Below are positions 27,393 to 36,802 of a stretch of 64,000 nt of DNA, one piece after another (the first letter of the stretch is position 1; each line of letters opens with the position of its first letter). Source of the stretch: Nocardiopsis kunsanensis DSM 44524 (GTDB lineage: Bacteria > Actinomycetota > Actinomycetes > Streptosporangiales > Streptosporangiaceae); assembly GCF_000340965.1 (NCBI RefSeq), contig NZ_ANAY01000031.1, forward strand, positions 20,573 to 84,572, in the 5' to 3' direction. The translations under genes were made by a program, and so were the position numbers. The notes under the pieces were generated by a model. The model saw only the letters and a program-made list of their open reading frames with translations. It had not been told where the DNA came from and searched no databases.

Positions 27393-28649
27393 TCAGCTGC
27401 TGCCGGCGGCGGCCAGCGCCTGTTCCCACGTGGTGGGCTCCTCCAGGAGCCGGCGGTAGCGCATGGTCCGGGGCGTCGAACGCAACCCGACCACGCCGGT
27501 GAGCATCCCGTCGCGCCCGAGGAAGGCCACGAACTTCCGGTCATCGGGTGAACCGTGGACGAAGGAGACCTGATCCGCCGGGGTGCCCTGGCCCAGCAGC
27601 TGAATCTTCATCTTGTATTGGTCCGACCAGAAGTAGGGCACCGGGGTGAAGGGTGTGGGCTCCTCACCCGCGGCCCACGCGAGTATGTTGCGTGCGGCGA
27701 TCTCACCCTGTTCCGCGGCGTTGGTCCAGTGCTCGAGGCGGATCCGGCCGCCGAAGCGCGGATGCGGCCAGTTCGCCAGGTCGCCCACGGCGTAGACACC
27801 CGGGGCCGAGGTGGCCGAGTACTCGTCGCAGGCCACAGAACCGTCCTCCAACAGTTCCACGCCGGAGCCCCGGAGCCATTCGGTGTTCAGGTGCACCCCG
27901 ATCCCCGCGACCACCAGCGTGGCCGGGACCGTGCTGCCGTCGGACAGGCGCACCCGCTCCACACGGGAACCGCCCTCGTACCCGGTCACGCTCACCCCGA
28001 GGCGTACGTCCACGCCGTTCTCGCGGTGCAGCTCGGTGAGGACCTCGCCCACGGCCGGATGCACGACCCGGGTCAGCGGGGTCTGCTCGGCCTCCACCAG
28101 GGTCACGTCCATGCCCACGGCCCGGGCACTCGCGGCCACCTCGGCGCCGACGAACCCGCCCCCGACGACCACCAGGCGGCCCCCGGAATCGAACTCCGAA
28201 CGCACCGCCTCGGCGTCGTCGAGGGTGCGCAGCACGTGCACACCCGCCAGGTCGGTCTCCGGTCTGCGGGCCCGTGCGCCCGTGGCGACGACCAGAGCGT
28301 CGTAGGACAGCGATTCCTCCTCGCCCTCGGGCCCCTGCACATGCACGCGCCGGGCGTCGGTGTCCAGGCCCACGGCCGAACGCCCGAGCCGGAAGTCGGC
28401 CCCGATCGCTTCCACCACGGTCTCGTCACGCAGCTGCAGCGCCCGGTGCCCGGCCAGCCAGCCCGGGTCCCCGCCCGAGGGGGCCAGCCCCACCCCGGTC
28501 AGGACCTCCTTGGACAGTGGGGGACGGGAGTAGGGGCGGTGCTCCTCCTCCCCGACGATCGTCAACCCTCCCAGGTATCCTTGGGCGCGCAGCGCCTCAG
28601 CCGTGTGCAGCCCGGCCATCCCCGCGCCGACGACGACGATCCGGTCCAT
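27393..28649 (-). CDS. NAD(P)H-dependent ferredoxin reductase (FAD)
   Basis: A 418-residue pyridine nucleotide-disulfide family oxidoreductase of the putidaredoxin/rubredoxin reductase type. It has an FAD-binding start (RIVVVGAGMAGLHTAEALR), an NAD-binding VVVGGGFVGAEVA, VYAVGDLANWPHP with the second FAD contact, and a C-terminal reductase domain (PYFWSDQYKMKIQLLG). It most likely reduces the 3Fe-4S ferredoxin encoded convergently next to it. ATG 28649 is placed four bases behind GGGAGAG. Confidence 0.9.
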   Translation of the reverse strand: MDRIVVVGAGMAGLHTAEALRAQGYLGGLTIVGEEEHRPYSRPPLSKEVLTGVGLAPSGGDPGWLAGHRALQLRDETVVEAIGADFRLGRSAVGLDTDARRVHVQGPEGEEESLSYDALVVATGARARRPETDLAGVHVLRTLDDAEAVRSEFDSGGRLVVVGGGFVGAEVAASARAVGMDVTLVEAEQTPLTRVVHPAVGEVLTELHRENGVDVRLGVSVTGYEGGSRVERVRLSDGSTVPATLVVAGIGVHLNTEWLRGSGVELLEDGSVACDEYSATSAPGVYAVGDLANWPHPRFGGRIRLEHWTNAAEQGEIAARNILAWAAGEEPTPFTPVPYFWSDQYKMKIQLLGQGTPADQVSFVHGSPDDRKFVAFLGRDGMLTGVVGLRSTPRTMRYRRLLEEPTTWEQALAAAGSS

Positions 28650-28748
28650 GCTCTCCCGCACCGTGTGCCACTTCCCTTCGTGTCCGTTGGTCTGCCGTGG
28701 GCCGGTGGGTGTGGGCCCCGTCCGGCCGATGCCTTCGACGGGCCGTTG

Positions 28749-29711
28749 TCAGAGCGGCCGGACCTCGCCCACGGTTTCCCTGCCGCCCGGGACGGCCACA
28801 CGCAGCCGGTCGGCCACGGCGGAGACGTCCACCCCGAGTGCACGCAGGGCGTCGAGTCCGACCAGCGTACGGGCCCTGAGCTGGGCGTCGCCGTCGCTGA
28901 TCTCGACCGCGACCGTCTCCCCCGTGGGCGCGCCGAGCACCAGGACCCCGTCCGCGCCGACCTTGGAGACCAGGCCCGGCATCCGTCGCATGAGGTCGGT
29001 GTCGATCCGGCCGGTGCCCGAGACGTACTCGGGGTGCTCGGTCATCGCGTCGAGCACGGCACGCTCCCGGCCCCCGGCGGGGGCCGTGCGCATCGAGTAC
29101 AGGCCCCGTGCGAGCCCGGCCAGGGTGACGGCCGACTGCGGGGCCCCGCAGCCGTCCACGGCGGTGTGGGCGACCGGTTCACCGCACAGCTCCTCGATCA
29201 CCTCACGCACCAGTACCTGCAGGGGATGGCCGTTCTCGAGGTAGTCGTGGGTGCTCCACCCACTGCGCACACACGCGGTCAGGAACCCGGCGTGTTTGCC
29301 CGAGCAGTTCATCAGCACCGGGTCGGGCCCGTGGCCCGCCCGGATGTGTTCGGTCCGCGCCTCGGCGGAGCCAGGGACGTCGGCAGGGCACCGGAGTGCG
29401 TCGGGGGCCAGCCCCGCCTTGGCCAGCATCCGTCCGACCTCGGCGGCGTGGAACTCCTCCCCACCGTGGCTGCCCGCGGCGATCGCCAGCGACTCGCCCT
29501 CCAGGTCCGCCCCGGCGCGCAACATCGCCACTGCCTGGAACGGTTTGGCCGAGGAACGCGGGAACATCGGCCGGTGCACGGGTCCGCGGGCGTAGCCGAT
29601 GCTCCCGTCGGCATTCAGCCCGACCACCGCCCCGTAGTGGACGTTCTCCCGCATCCCTGATCGGACGGCTTCCGCGAGCGGTACGTACTCGGGGATCGGG
29701 TTCTGGGACAT
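28749..29711 (-). CDS. L-asparaginase II (Rhizobium etli AnsA type)
   Basis: A 320-residue asparaginase of the class unrelated to the E. coli enzymes. It carries the two Ser/Lys elements of that class, RSSAKPFQ and NCSGKHAGF, with the conserved Cys/Lys in the second, and DGCGAPQSAV. It hydrolyses asparagine to aspartate and ammonia. The length and Gly-rich core are normal. ATG 29711 is preceded on the minus strand by GAGAGC; the open frame runs further upstream but is not protein-like. It starts about 100 bases downstream of the reductase in the minus-strand sense. Confidence 0.88.
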   Translation of the reverse strand: MSQNPIPEYVPLAEAVRSGMRENVHYGAVVGLNADGSIGYARGPVHRPMFPRSSAKPFQAVAMLRAGADLEGESLAIAAGSHGGEEFHAAEVGRMLAKAGLAPDALRCPADVPGSAEARTEHIRAGHGPDPVLMNCSGKHAGFLTACVRSGWSTHDYLENGHPLQVLVREVIEELCGEPVAHTAVDGCGAPQSAVTLAGLARGLYSMRTAPAGGRERAVLDAMTEHPEYVSGTGRIDTDLMRRMPGLVSKVGADGVLVLGAPTGETVAVEISDGDAQLRARTLVGLDALRALGVDVSAVADRLRVAVPGGRETVGEVRPL

Positions 29712-29973
29712 GGGAGGCGCTCTCCTGCTCGTCGTGGCCCCGGTTGCGCGGACGGCGCAGCGGGGGGTCTCGGGGCGTGTCACCGAACACACCCTTGGGC
29801 TCGTGCACCCGGGGGATGCACCGGCCCAGAACGTTGCACAGGGGGGCTTTCTTCCCGGAGCGGCGCTCATCCGCGCGTCGGCCGGAAAAGCATGTCCGAG
29901 GTGGGCAGTAGGGTCGGATGCCGTACCCGGGCGCTGACCGGGACGAACGACGGCCAGGAGGGTGGACACGACG

Positions 29974-30873
29974 ATGGGAACGCTGCGGACGGGCGCGCTG
30001 ACCCGCCGAAGGGTCGGTGTACGGGCGGCGGACCTGGAGTACGCGGTGCTCGACATGGAGACCACGGGCCTGGATCCGGGCTCGGGCGCCCGGGTGGTCG
30101 AGGTCGCGGTGGTGCGTGTGCGCGGTGACGGCAAGGTCGTGGAGGAGTTCAGCAGTCTGGTCGACCCGCGCGCCGAGGTCTCCGGACAGGAGTTCCACGG
30201 CATCGGCGCAGGCGACGTGGTGGGCGCGCCCACGGTCGCCGACCTCGTACCGCACCTGACCCGCCTGTTCTCGGGTGCGGTCGTGGTCAGTCACAACCTC
30301 GACTTCGAGCAGCGTTTCCTCGGCTCGGAGTTGGTCCCCGCCGGCCTTCCCGAGGGGCAGGCGGGCCTGTGCACACTGCGGGCCCTGCGCTCCCAGGTCG
30401 AGCTGGAACGCTACTCCTTGCCCCGGGCCTCACACGCACTCAGCGGCCACTGGCCCACGGGCCAGCACACGGCGTTGGGGGACGCCCGTGCCTGCGCGAT
30501 GCTCCTGGTGGAGCTCATCGCCAACGCCCCGGGCACCCTGCGCTACCGGGGAGCGCCGCCGCGTGTGCTGTCCGCCCCGCGTGCGAACGGCCCCGAACCG
30601 GCCCGCCGGAAGCCGCGCACCCTCCCGCTCCCGGGCGGTCTGGAGGCGCCGCGCGCCTGGGGACGGCCGTGGCGCCCGGTCGAGCTGGACCCGCTGCTGT
30701 GCGGGGGAGCCTTCGGGGAGACCGACCGGATGATCGCCGAGCGCGCGGCCCGCCACGGCACCAGGTCCCGCCGCCGCATGGCGACCGCCGCCGTGGTGGC
30801 CGGGGGCGTGGCCGCGACCGCCGCGGGCGGCATGCTGGTGCGTCTGGCCGGTCTCAGAAACCGGACAGGGTGA
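29974..30873 (+). CDS. DEDDh 3'-5' exonuclease domain protein with C-terminal hydrophobic segment
   Basis: A 299-residue protein whose first ~180 residues are a DnaQ-type exonuclease: VLDMETTGLDPG (first Asp and Glu), SHNLDFEQRF (Asp), and HTALGDARA (His and Asp). It resembles the exonuclease module of DNA polymerase III epsilon. The rest is a basic, Pro-rich linker and a short hydrophobic stretch (about 270-295) that may insert in the membrane. ATG 29974 lies 11 bases after AGGAGGG; GTG 29962 is too close to it. The last 20 bases overlap the convergent next gene. Confidence 0.82.
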   Translation: MGTLRTGALTRRRVGVRAADLEYAVLDMETTGLDPGSGARVVEVAVVRVRGDGKVVEEFSSLVDPRAEVSGQEFHGIGAGDVVGAPTVADLVPHLTRLFSGAVVVSHNLDFEQRFLGSELVPAGLPEGQAGLCTLRALRSQVELERYSLPRASHALSGHWPTGQHTALGDARACAMLLVELIANAPGTLRYRGAPPRVLSAPRANGPEPARRKPRTLPLPGGLEAPRAWGRPWRPVELDPLLCGGAFGETDRMIAERAARHGTRSRRRMATAAVVAGGVAATAAGGMLVRLAGLRNRTG

Positions 30874-31114
30874 GGAAGAAGGCGATGATCAGGGCGCTGC
30901 CGCCGATCGTGGTGAGCAGCGCACGGCCGTTCTCGGTCAGGCGGGCCGAGGCGATCCGCACACGCGGGTACTCCACCCGTTCGGAGGTGGCTGCTGCCCC
31001 CTGCCGGGACGGTACGCGCGGGGGCACGACCCTTCCGGGGACGAACTGCGGCATCTTGTTGAACGTGGCGACCGCGACCAGCGCGGCGCCGATGAGGATC
31101 AGAACCAGGGTCAC
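30854..31114 (-). CDS. small two-helix membrane protein
   Basis: An 86-residue protein with hydrophobic helices at both ends (about 2-20 and 64-84) joined by a basic loop with several Arg and Pro residues. No family recognised. It ends within the last codons of the exonuclease gene on the opposite strand, an overlap of 20 bases, so the two transcripts would form antisense RNA at their 3' ends. Confidence 0.65.
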   Translation of the reverse strand: MTLVLILIGAALVAVATFNKMPQFVPGRVVPPRVPSRQGAAATSERVEYPRVRIASARLTENGRALLTTIGGSALIIAFFLTLSGF

Positions 31115-31246
31115 GTCAGGGCCTCACGAGTCGATTGTTCGGTCCGGGGCCCCTGATTCTTACGGAAATATCTGTCCGGTAGCGACTCGGTTTCCAACTG
31201 GTCAACGCGACGGGCCGGGTTCCGGGTCCGCCTTTATCGCACTGGG

Positions 31247-31897
31247 TCAGTCCCGGCCACTCTCCGCTGCCGTTTTCGGTACGACGGTCTCCACCGTTTC
31301 GGTGGGAACGCCCAGGCCGCGCAGGGTGAACCGGGTGATGAGCGCGTGCGTGCGGTCGAGGTCGGCCTCGCCCCGCACGAGCGGGATGCGTTGGGACCCG
31401 ACCATGGACAGCGTGAGCCCGGCCGTGGGGTGCGCGGGCAGGGGGTCGAACTCCCCGGCGGAGGCGCCCTGTTCCAGGATCTCGGCGAGTAGGCGCTGCA
31501 TCGGGGCCACGTGGTCGGCCAGGCGCTGGTAGGCGTCCGGCCCCAGGCTCGCGCCGAGCTCGGCCGCCGGCGGATGCGGGTGCTTGACGATGCCCTCCAG
31601 CTGGAGCCGGACGAAGGCCGACAGGCGACGCGCGCACGAGACCCCCGAAGGCAGTTCCTGCCGGTAGCGCTCCACGAAGGTGTTGTTGATCTGCTCGGTG
31701 AAGGCCAGCAGGAGCGCGGGCTTGTCGGGGAAATAGTTGTACAGCGCCGTGCGGGTGATGCCGGCGGTTCCGGCCACGTCGGTCATGGAGACCCGGTCGA
31801 TGCCCTGGGTCTGGATGAGTGTGTCGACCGCCTCCATGATGCGCTCGCGTGTACGGGTACGGTGCGCGGCGATGGTGGGGGCGGTGATCTTGGGCAT
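31247..31897 (-). CDS. TetR family transcriptional regulator
   Basis: A 216-residue regulator. The N-terminal helix-turn-helix (about 13-60) reads RTRERIMEAVDTLIQTQGIDRVSMTDVAGTAGITRTALYNYFPDKPALL, the classic TetR pattern; the C-terminal ligand-binding region is divergent. The start is ATG 31897; ATG 31906 is three codons upstream in the same frame. It lies about 90 bases downstream of the heme oxygenase gene on the same strand. It may regulate that gene or itself; a repeated TGTC/GACA element upstream of heme oxygenase is a candidate target. Confidence 0.85.
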   Translation of the reverse strand: MPKITAPTIAAHRTRTRERIMEAVDTLIQTQGIDRVSMTDVAGTAGITRTALYNYFPDKPALLLAFTEQINNTFVERYRQELPSGVSCARRLSAFVRLQLEGIVKHPHPPAAELGASLGPDAYQRLADHVAPMQRLLAEILEQGASAGEFDPLPAHPTAGLTLSMVGSQRIPLVRGEADLDRTHALITRFTLRGLGVPTETVETVVPKTAAESGRD

Positions 31898-31988
31898 GGT
31901 CCCCATGGTGGCACGGAGTGTGCCCCGGGCAGGGCGCGCCGGCGGCTGATGCGCCGCGTGGGACACGGTCGGGCGCCCGCCCCGGGGC

Positions 31989-32702
31989 TCAGGGTGTGCA
32001 CACGCGTCCCAGGTCGGCCAGGACCTCGGTGTTGAGCTGGTAGGCCAGACGTGCCTCGCGTAGCAGGAAGTGTTCTTCGGCCTCGGGCAGCTCCAGGGCG
32101 TCCAGGCTCTCCCGGTAACGCGCACGGAACTTCGGCAGACTCCCCAGCGCGCGGAAATCGTAGAAACGCACCCCCGCGCCGTCGGTCAGTCCGTAGGTGC
32201 GGCGGGCGGCCCTGGAGATGAACTGTCCGCCGGACACGTCGCCGAGGTAGCGCGTGTAGTGGTGTGCGACGAACCCCGCGGGGTGGTCGGCCATCTGGTG
32301 CAGCCGGGCCACGTAGGTACGGGTGGGGGCGCTGGGACGGACGAGGTCCTGCCATCCGTCGCCGAGCAGGTGGGCCAGGTCCTGTTCCAGGGCCGGAACC
32401 CGTTCGAGCTCGGGCTGGAGGAAAGGCGCGGTGACGGGGTGGCCGCTCAGTGCGCGGCCGACCTCCTCCAGGGCGAGGTAGGCGAAGTAGTGCTGGGCGA
32501 CCATGGCGGTGTACCCGTCCAGGGGCAGGTCGCCCTCGATCAGGGCCTGGGTGAACCCGTGCTGTTCGGCTGCCTCGTGATCGCCCCAGGTGGCTGACTT
32601 GAGTCGCTCGGAGAAGGAGGAAGGGCTCTGTCGGGTCGGGGGTGCCGCGGCCGTGGCGCTCAACGTGGTCTTCCGCTCTTTCCGTCGGCGTTTTCCTGAC
32701 AT
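31989..32702 (-). CDS. hmuO: heme oxygenase (biliverdin-producing)
   Basis: A 237-residue enzyme that opens the heme ring to release iron, CO and biliverdin. The proximal His lies in SATWGDHEAAEQHGF, and the distal helix has the conserved GDVSGGQFISRAARRTYGL. The length is normal after a basic N-terminal extension. ATG 32702 follows GGGAAG by eight bases. An AT-rich repeat just upstream suggests regulation, probably by iron or heme. Ferredoxin and ferredoxin reductase genes 4 kb away could supply electrons, but this is speculative. Confidence 0.92.
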   Translation of the reverse strand: MSGKRRRKERKTTLSATAAAPPTRQSPSSFSERLKSATWGDHEAAEQHGFTQALIEGDLPLDGYTAMVAQHYFAYLALEEVGRALSGHPVTAPFLQPELERVPALEQDLAHLLGDGWQDLVRPSAPTRTYVARLHQMADHPAGFVAHHYTRYLGDVSGGQFISRAARRTYGLTDGAGVRFYDFRALGSLPKFRARYRESLDALELPEAEEHFLLREARLAYQLNTEVLADLGRVCTP

Positions 32703-32725
32703 GATGTCACTTCCCGAGGGAGTAC

Positions 32726-32751
32726 TGTCAATAGGTATACGACAAGCTGTC
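32726..32751. promoter_or_regulatory. repeated TGTC/GACA element upstream of heme oxygenase
   Basis: TGTC (32726-32729) and GACA (32741-32744) face each other across 11 bases (AATAGGTATAC), and the GACA then pairs again with TGTC (32748-32751) across AGC. The core is markedly AT-rich. It sits 24 bases upstream of the heme oxygenase start and overlaps the expected promoter. It does not fit the usual DtxR/IdeR iron box, so the regulator is unknown. Confidence 0.45.
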
Positions 32752-33032
32752 AGAAAAACGCGGCCCCCGCGGACCTGCGGCTCCGCGCCCGCGTGGCTTG
32801 CCCGATCACGGGCGCAATGACCCTCCAGAGGTGTGACCGCGTGCACAATGGGGAAACGGTTCCGGCTGCCGGCATCGGATGTGTCTCGCTGCGCTCGCTG
32901 GTCAAGCGACCGAAACGGCGATTATCGTTTGAGTGTCGTGTGGTCGGAACCGACCGGAGGACCCCGAGCTGTCGGCTCGGACCGGTCGGCGTGATCAACG
33001 CCGACACCGTCCGGCCCGACCGGAGGCGATGA
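32752..33032. other. intergenic region upstream of the signalling operon
   Basis: No gene is supported. An inverted repeat AAACG-N8-CGTTT lies at 32913-32930, about 100 bases before the phosphatase gene, and may be an operator or part of its promoter. Confidence 0.35.
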
Positions 33033-34343
33033 GTGGAAACCAGGAGCCCGGGACACGGTCCCGTGTCCGTGAACGGCAAGGGAGCGGCGGGCGCCGTCCC
33101 CGGCGTCGGCGCTGCCCATGACGGCGGGCCGCACGGGTCCGCCCCTCCGGGCGGCGACGACGTCCTGAACAAGCGGGTGGAGGCTACCGTCGAATCGGTT
33201 GACGTACTGCTGGTCGAGGACGACCCCGGTGATGCCATGCTGGCCGAGGAATTGCTCGCCGACACGGTCCTGACCACCCGCATCACCTGGGTCGAGACAC
33301 TCGCGGACGCCAGACCCGAGCTCCGCAACTTCCGCGGCTGCGTCCTGTTGGACCTCAATCTGCCCGACGCGCACGGCCTGGACCTGCTGCGGCAGATCCT
33401 GGACGCCGCACCCTCGGCGGCCGTGGTGGTCCTGACCGGGCTCGACGACGAACACGAGGGTCTGGCCGCGGTCGCTGCCGGCGCCCAGGACTACCTCGTC
33501 AAAGGCCAGGTCGACGGCTCCCTGCTGGCGCGCAGCCTGCGCTACTCGGTCGAACGCAAACGCGCCGACGAGAACGTGCGCAAACTCCGTGAGGCCCGTA
33601 TGCGCGCCCGCGAGAACATGCGCCTCGAACGGGGCCTGCTGCCACAGGTGCTGCTGGAACGCTCCCCCCTCAGCCACCGTGCCTACTACCGCCCCGGCCG
33701 CAAACGCGCGCTCGTGGGCGGCGACTTCTACGACGCCGTCGAGAAGGACGGCACCACCCACGTGCTCATCGGCGACGTGAGCGGCCACGGCCCCGACGAG
33801 GCCGCCCTCGGTGTCAGCCTGCGTATCGCCTGGCGCGCTCTCATCATGGGCGGGGTGGCCGAGCGCGAGGTGCTCTCCCACCTCGAGGGGATCCTGGTCA
33901 GCGAACGCGCACAGGAGGAGATGTACGCGACGCTGTGCATGTCCAGCCTGGACACCGGTACCGACCGGATGCGGGTGCGCGTACTGGGCCATCCGCCTCC
34001 CATGGTCCTGCACGACGGTGCGGTCGAGGTCGTCCCGGCCTCGCCCCAGCCCCCGCTCGGGGTCCTTCCCGTGGATCCCGGCACCGAGCCCGACGTCTTC
34101 TCGCTGCCGGAGGGCTCCAGCGTGCTCTTCTACACCGACGGGCTCGTCGACGCGTACGACAACGGACCGCCCGAGCGCCTCGAGGTCGGGGGACTGCGCG
34201 ACCTCGTGGCCCGCGTCGTGGACCAGGGCGTGTCCCTGAACCACTTGCCCGAGTACGTGGTCGACGAGGCCGAGCGCAGCAACGGCGGCCCCCTCCAGGA
34301 CGACGTGGCCATGCTCCTGGTCAAGCACGGGGACCCGCAGTGA
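33033..34343 (+). CDS. response regulator receiver fused to a PP2C (SpoIIE/RsbU-type) phosphatase
   Basis: A 436-residue protein. After a disordered N-terminus of about 50 residues comes a receiver domain (LLVEDDPGD, phospho-acceptor Asp in LLDLNLPDAHG, Lys in DYLVKGQ), a coiled helix (RKLREARMRARENMRLERGLLP), then a PPM phosphatase with GGDFYDAV, IGDVSGHGPDEA, FYTDGLVDAY and LQDDVAMLLV. Such proteins dephosphorylate anti-anti-sigma factors or signalling partners when the receiver is phosphorylated. The start is GTG 33033, six bases behind GGAGG. The stop overlaps the next start by four bases. Confidence 0.9.
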   Translation: METRSPGHGPVSVNGKGAAGAVPGVGAAHDGGPHGSAPPGGDDVLNKRVEATVESVDVLLVEDDPGDAMLAEELLADTVLTTRITWVETLADARPELRNFRGCVLLDLNLPDAHGLDLLRQILDAAPSAAVVVLTGLDDEHEGLAAVAAGAQDYLVKGQVDGSLLARSLRYSVERKRADENVRKLREARMRARENMRLERGLLPQVLLERSPLSHRAYYRPGRKRALVGGDFYDAVEKDGTTHVLIGDVSGHGPDEAALGVSLRIAWRALIMGGVAEREVLSHLEGILVSERAQEEMYATLCMSSLDTGTDRMRVRVLGHPPPMVLHDGAVEVVPASPQPPLGVLPVDPGTEPDVFSLPEGSSVLFYTDGLVDAYDNGPPERLEVGGLRDLVARVVDQGVSLNHLPEYVVDEAERSNGGPLQDDVAMLLVKHGDPQ

Positions 34344-36199
34344 GCGCCGGAGGCGGCACAGGCTCCGGCGACCACGAGAACCCACAAGGACACCAAGGCC
34401 CCCGGGACGGTGTTCCCGCCGCGCAGGGGGAGGGCACGGCCCAGGCCGGGGGAGCGGACCCGGAGGAGGACCCCGAGGGTTCGGCGAGCGGCCGGCGCCG
34501 CTCCGACGCCGGGACCCGGTTCGTGTACGCGACCCCGCGCCCGCGCGTGCGTTCCACCCACGAGTCCTGGAGCCTGCGCCGCCGTGTCACCAGCCTGCTC
34601 ACCGTCGTCGCAGTGGTACTGACCGTTGCGGTCTCGGTGATCACCCTGGCCGCGTTCCAGGCCCGCGACTCACTGAACATGCAGGTCGACTCGCTCACGC
34701 CCGCCCTGAGTGCCGTGGAACAGACCCGTGCCTCCTACCTGAGCCAGGACCATGCCCTGCGCGGCTACATCCTGACCCAGGACCGCGACTTCCTCCAGCC
34801 CTATGTCGAGGCCCGCCTCAACCTGCTGGAGCACCAGGCCGAGCTCACCCAGCTCGCCGAGGAGAACCCCGACGTCGCCGAGAACGTCAACGAACTCCTC
34901 GAGGCCGGCGAGGTCTGGTCCGACGAGTTCGCCGCACCCGCTCTGGAGCAGGTCGGCAACGGCGAGACCCCCTCCCAGGCCGATCTGCAACGCGGACGGG
35001 TCCTGTTCCTGGAACTCAACCGGGTCAGCGACGCCACCAGCCAGCAGCTCCAGGAGGAGATCGACGAGGCCCGCAGTGGTCTGACCCTGGCCACCCAGCA
35101 GGTCGTGGCCCTGCTCGTCCTGGTCGGGCTGGTCGTGGTGTTCCTGTCGGTGTTCCTGTGGGTCATGCTCCAGCAGTGGGTGCTGAGGCCCCTGGAGGAA
35201 CTGGCCGGACACATGAGCCAGGTCTCGGAGGGTTACTACGCCCACCGGATCGTCCTGCACGGGCCGCCCGAGATCGTGCGTCTGGGCAAGGACGTGGACT
35301 CCATGCGCGAACGCATCGTCCAGGACCTCGACGAGGTCGCCTTCGCCCGGCGCAAACTCCAGGAACAGTCCACGCTCCTGGAGACCCAGACCGAGGAACT
35401 GCGCCGCTCCAACCTCGAACTCGAGCAGTTCGCCTACGTGGCCTCCCACGACCTGCAGGAGCCCCTGCGCAAGATCGCCAGCTTCGTGCAGCTCCTGCAA
35501 CGGCGCTACCGGGGACAACTCGACGACCGTGCCGACTCCTACATCGATTTCGCGGTCGAGGGCGCCAAACGCATGCAGACCCTCATCAACGACTTGCTGG
35601 CCTTCTCCAGGGTCGGGCGCACCAAGAACTTCGCGCCCGTGGACCTGGACAGGGCCTTCACCGACGCCCTCACCAGCCTCTCCGCGCGCCTGGAGGACGC
35701 GGACGCCGAGGTCACCGGGGACCGCATGCCCACCATCGAAGGCGACCGGACCCTGCTGACCCAGGTCTTCTTCAACCTCGTGGGGAACGCCGTGAAGTTC
35801 CGCGGCGAGGAACCGCCCCGCGTGCACGTCGACGTGCGCCGGGAGGGCGAGGAGTGGATCTTCTGCTGCACCGACAACGGGATCGGGATCGAACCGCAGT
35901 ACGCGGACCGCATCTTCGTGATCTTCCAGCGGTTGCATACCCGGGACAAGTACTCCGGTACCGGGATCGGCCTGTCCATGTGCAAGAAGATCGTGGAGTT
36001 CCACGGTGGCCGGATCTGGCTGGACACCTCCGAGCGCGAGCCCGGCCGGAGCGGAACCCGCATATGCTGGTCCCTGCCCGTGGGGGCCGAGGAGGAAGGG
36101 GACGAGCGCGCCGAGGACGGCCAGGGCTCCGAACCCGGCGGTGCCGGAACGGGCCCCTCCGAGGGATCCGACAGCGGTACGGTTTCCTCCGACGACTAG
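34340..36199 (+). CDS. membrane sensor histidine kinase with CHASE3-like domain
   Basis: A 619-residue kinase. A long disordered N-terminus (about 1-85) precedes a membrane helix ([18 protein letters not shown]), an extracellular CHASE3-like helical domain ([22 protein letters not shown]), a second membrane helix, HAMP, a coiled coil, the phospho-acceptor His in [13 protein letters not shown], and an ATPase domain with [18 protein letters not shown] and [13 protein letters not shown]. The His-box sequence is of the phytochrome-kinase subfamily, whose usual partner is an Rcp1-type receiver, encoded next. GTG 34340 overlaps the phosphatase stop as GTGA. The C-terminus is acidic and disordered. 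Confidence 0.92.
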   Translation: MSAGGGTGSGDHENPQGHQGPRDGVPAAQGEGTAQAGGADPEEDPEGSASGRRRSDAGTRFVYATPRPRVRSTHESWSLRRRVTSLLTVVAVVLTVAVSVITLAAFQARDSLNMQVDSLTPALSAVEQTRASYLSQDHALRGYILTQDRDFLQPYVEARLNLLEHQAELTQLAEENPDVAENVNELLEAGEVWSDEFAAPALEQVGNGETPSQADLQRGRVLFLELNRVSDATSQQLQEEIDEARSGLTLATQQVVALLVLVGLVVVFLSVFLWVMLQQWVLRPLEELAGHMSQVSEGYYAHRIVLHGPPEIVRLGKDVDSMRERIVQDLDEVAFARRKLQEQSTLLETQTEELRRSNLELEQFAYVASHDLQEPLRKIASFVQLLQRRYRGQLDDRADSYIDFAVEGAKRMQTLINDLLAFSRVGRTKNFAPVDLDRAFTDALTSLSARLEDADAEVTGDRMPTIEGDRTLLTQVFFNLVGNAVKFRGEEPPRVHVDVRREGEEWIFCCTDNGIGIEPQYADRIFVIFQRLHTRDKYSGTGIGLSMCKKIVEFHGGRIWLDTSEREPGRSGTRICWSLPVGAEEEGDERAEDGQGSEPGGAGTGPSEGSDSGTVSSDD

Positions 36200-36203
36200 G
36201 GGT

Positions 36204-36221
36204 CCCCCCGGTCACCGGGGG
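36204..36221 (+). promoter_or_regulatory. hairpin covering the ribosome site of the receiver gene
   Basis: CCCCCG and CGGGGG arms around GTCAC lie just after the kinase stop and include the G-run closest to the receiver start. Translation of the receiver may depend on ribosomes arriving from the kinase gene. Confidence 0.3.
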
Positions 36222-36230
36222 TCTGCAAGC

Positions 36231-36677
36231 GTGAGCGAGGTCATGTTGGTGCATCCGATCGAGGTGCTGCTGGTCGAGGACGACCCCGGTGACGTCCTGA
36301 TGACCAAGGAGGCGTTCGAGGAACACAAGGTGGGCAACCGCCTCCACGTGGTCTCCGACGGCGTCGAAGCCCTGCGGTTCCTCCGCCGCGAGGGGGAGTA
36401 CGCCGAGGCACCCCGGCCCCATCTGATCCTGCTCGACCTCAACCTCCCCCGGAAGGACGGGCGCGAGGTCCTGGAGGAGGTCAAGAACGACGAGGCCCTC
36501 GCACACATCCCCGTGGTCGTGCTCACCACCTCCGAGGCCGAGGAGGACGTGCTGCGCAGCTACCGCCTGCACGCCAACGCCTACGTGCCCAAGCCCGTGG
36601 ACTTCGACCAGTTCATCCAGGTCGTCCGCAAGATCGACGACTTCTTCGTCACCATCGTGCGCCTGCCCCAGTCGTAG
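36231..36677 (+). CDS. stand-alone response regulator (Rcp1-like)
   Basis: A 148-residue single receiver domain. The acidic pocket is in [10 protein letters not shown], the phospho-acceptor Asp in [11 protein letters not shown], Thr in [11 protein letters not shown] and Lys in [11 protein letters not shown]. There is no output domain, as in Rcp1, the partner of phytochrome-type kinases. It follows the kinase by 31 bases and closes the three-gene operon, so it is the likely phosphoryl acceptor or a competitor of the receiver-phosphatase. The start is GTG 36231; ATG 36243 is in frame. Confidence 0.9.
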   Translation: MSEVMLVHPIEVLLVEDDPGDVLMTKEAFEEHKVGNRLHVVSDGVEALRFLRREGEYAEAPRPHLILLDLNLPRKDGREVLEEVKNDEALAHIPVVVLTTSEAEEDVLRSYRLHANAYVPKPVDFDQFIQVVRKIDDFFVTIVRLPQS

Positions 36678-36790
36678 GCCGTCGGCGGCGTGGCCGGAAC
36701 ACCGGTCCATGACCCCCTCCGCGCCTCCCGCGGCCCGGGCACGGGGCCGGACCCGCGAAGCAGGGGCAGGCCAACCGGCGCGTTCTCCGT

Positions 36791-36796
36791 TACGGT
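36791..36796 (+). promoter_or_regulatory. -10 box of a leaderless promoter (tyrosine phosphatase)
   Basis: TACGGT is followed by six bases (GAGGGC) and ATG 36803. Confidence 0.4.
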
Positions 36797-36802
36797 GAGG
36801 GC

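Noticed and set aside
27555..29660. A long plus-strand open frame of about 700 codons
   Set aside because: It runs antisense through the ferredoxin reductase and asparaginase genes, has no ribosome site and no domain; it is a high-GC shadow frame.
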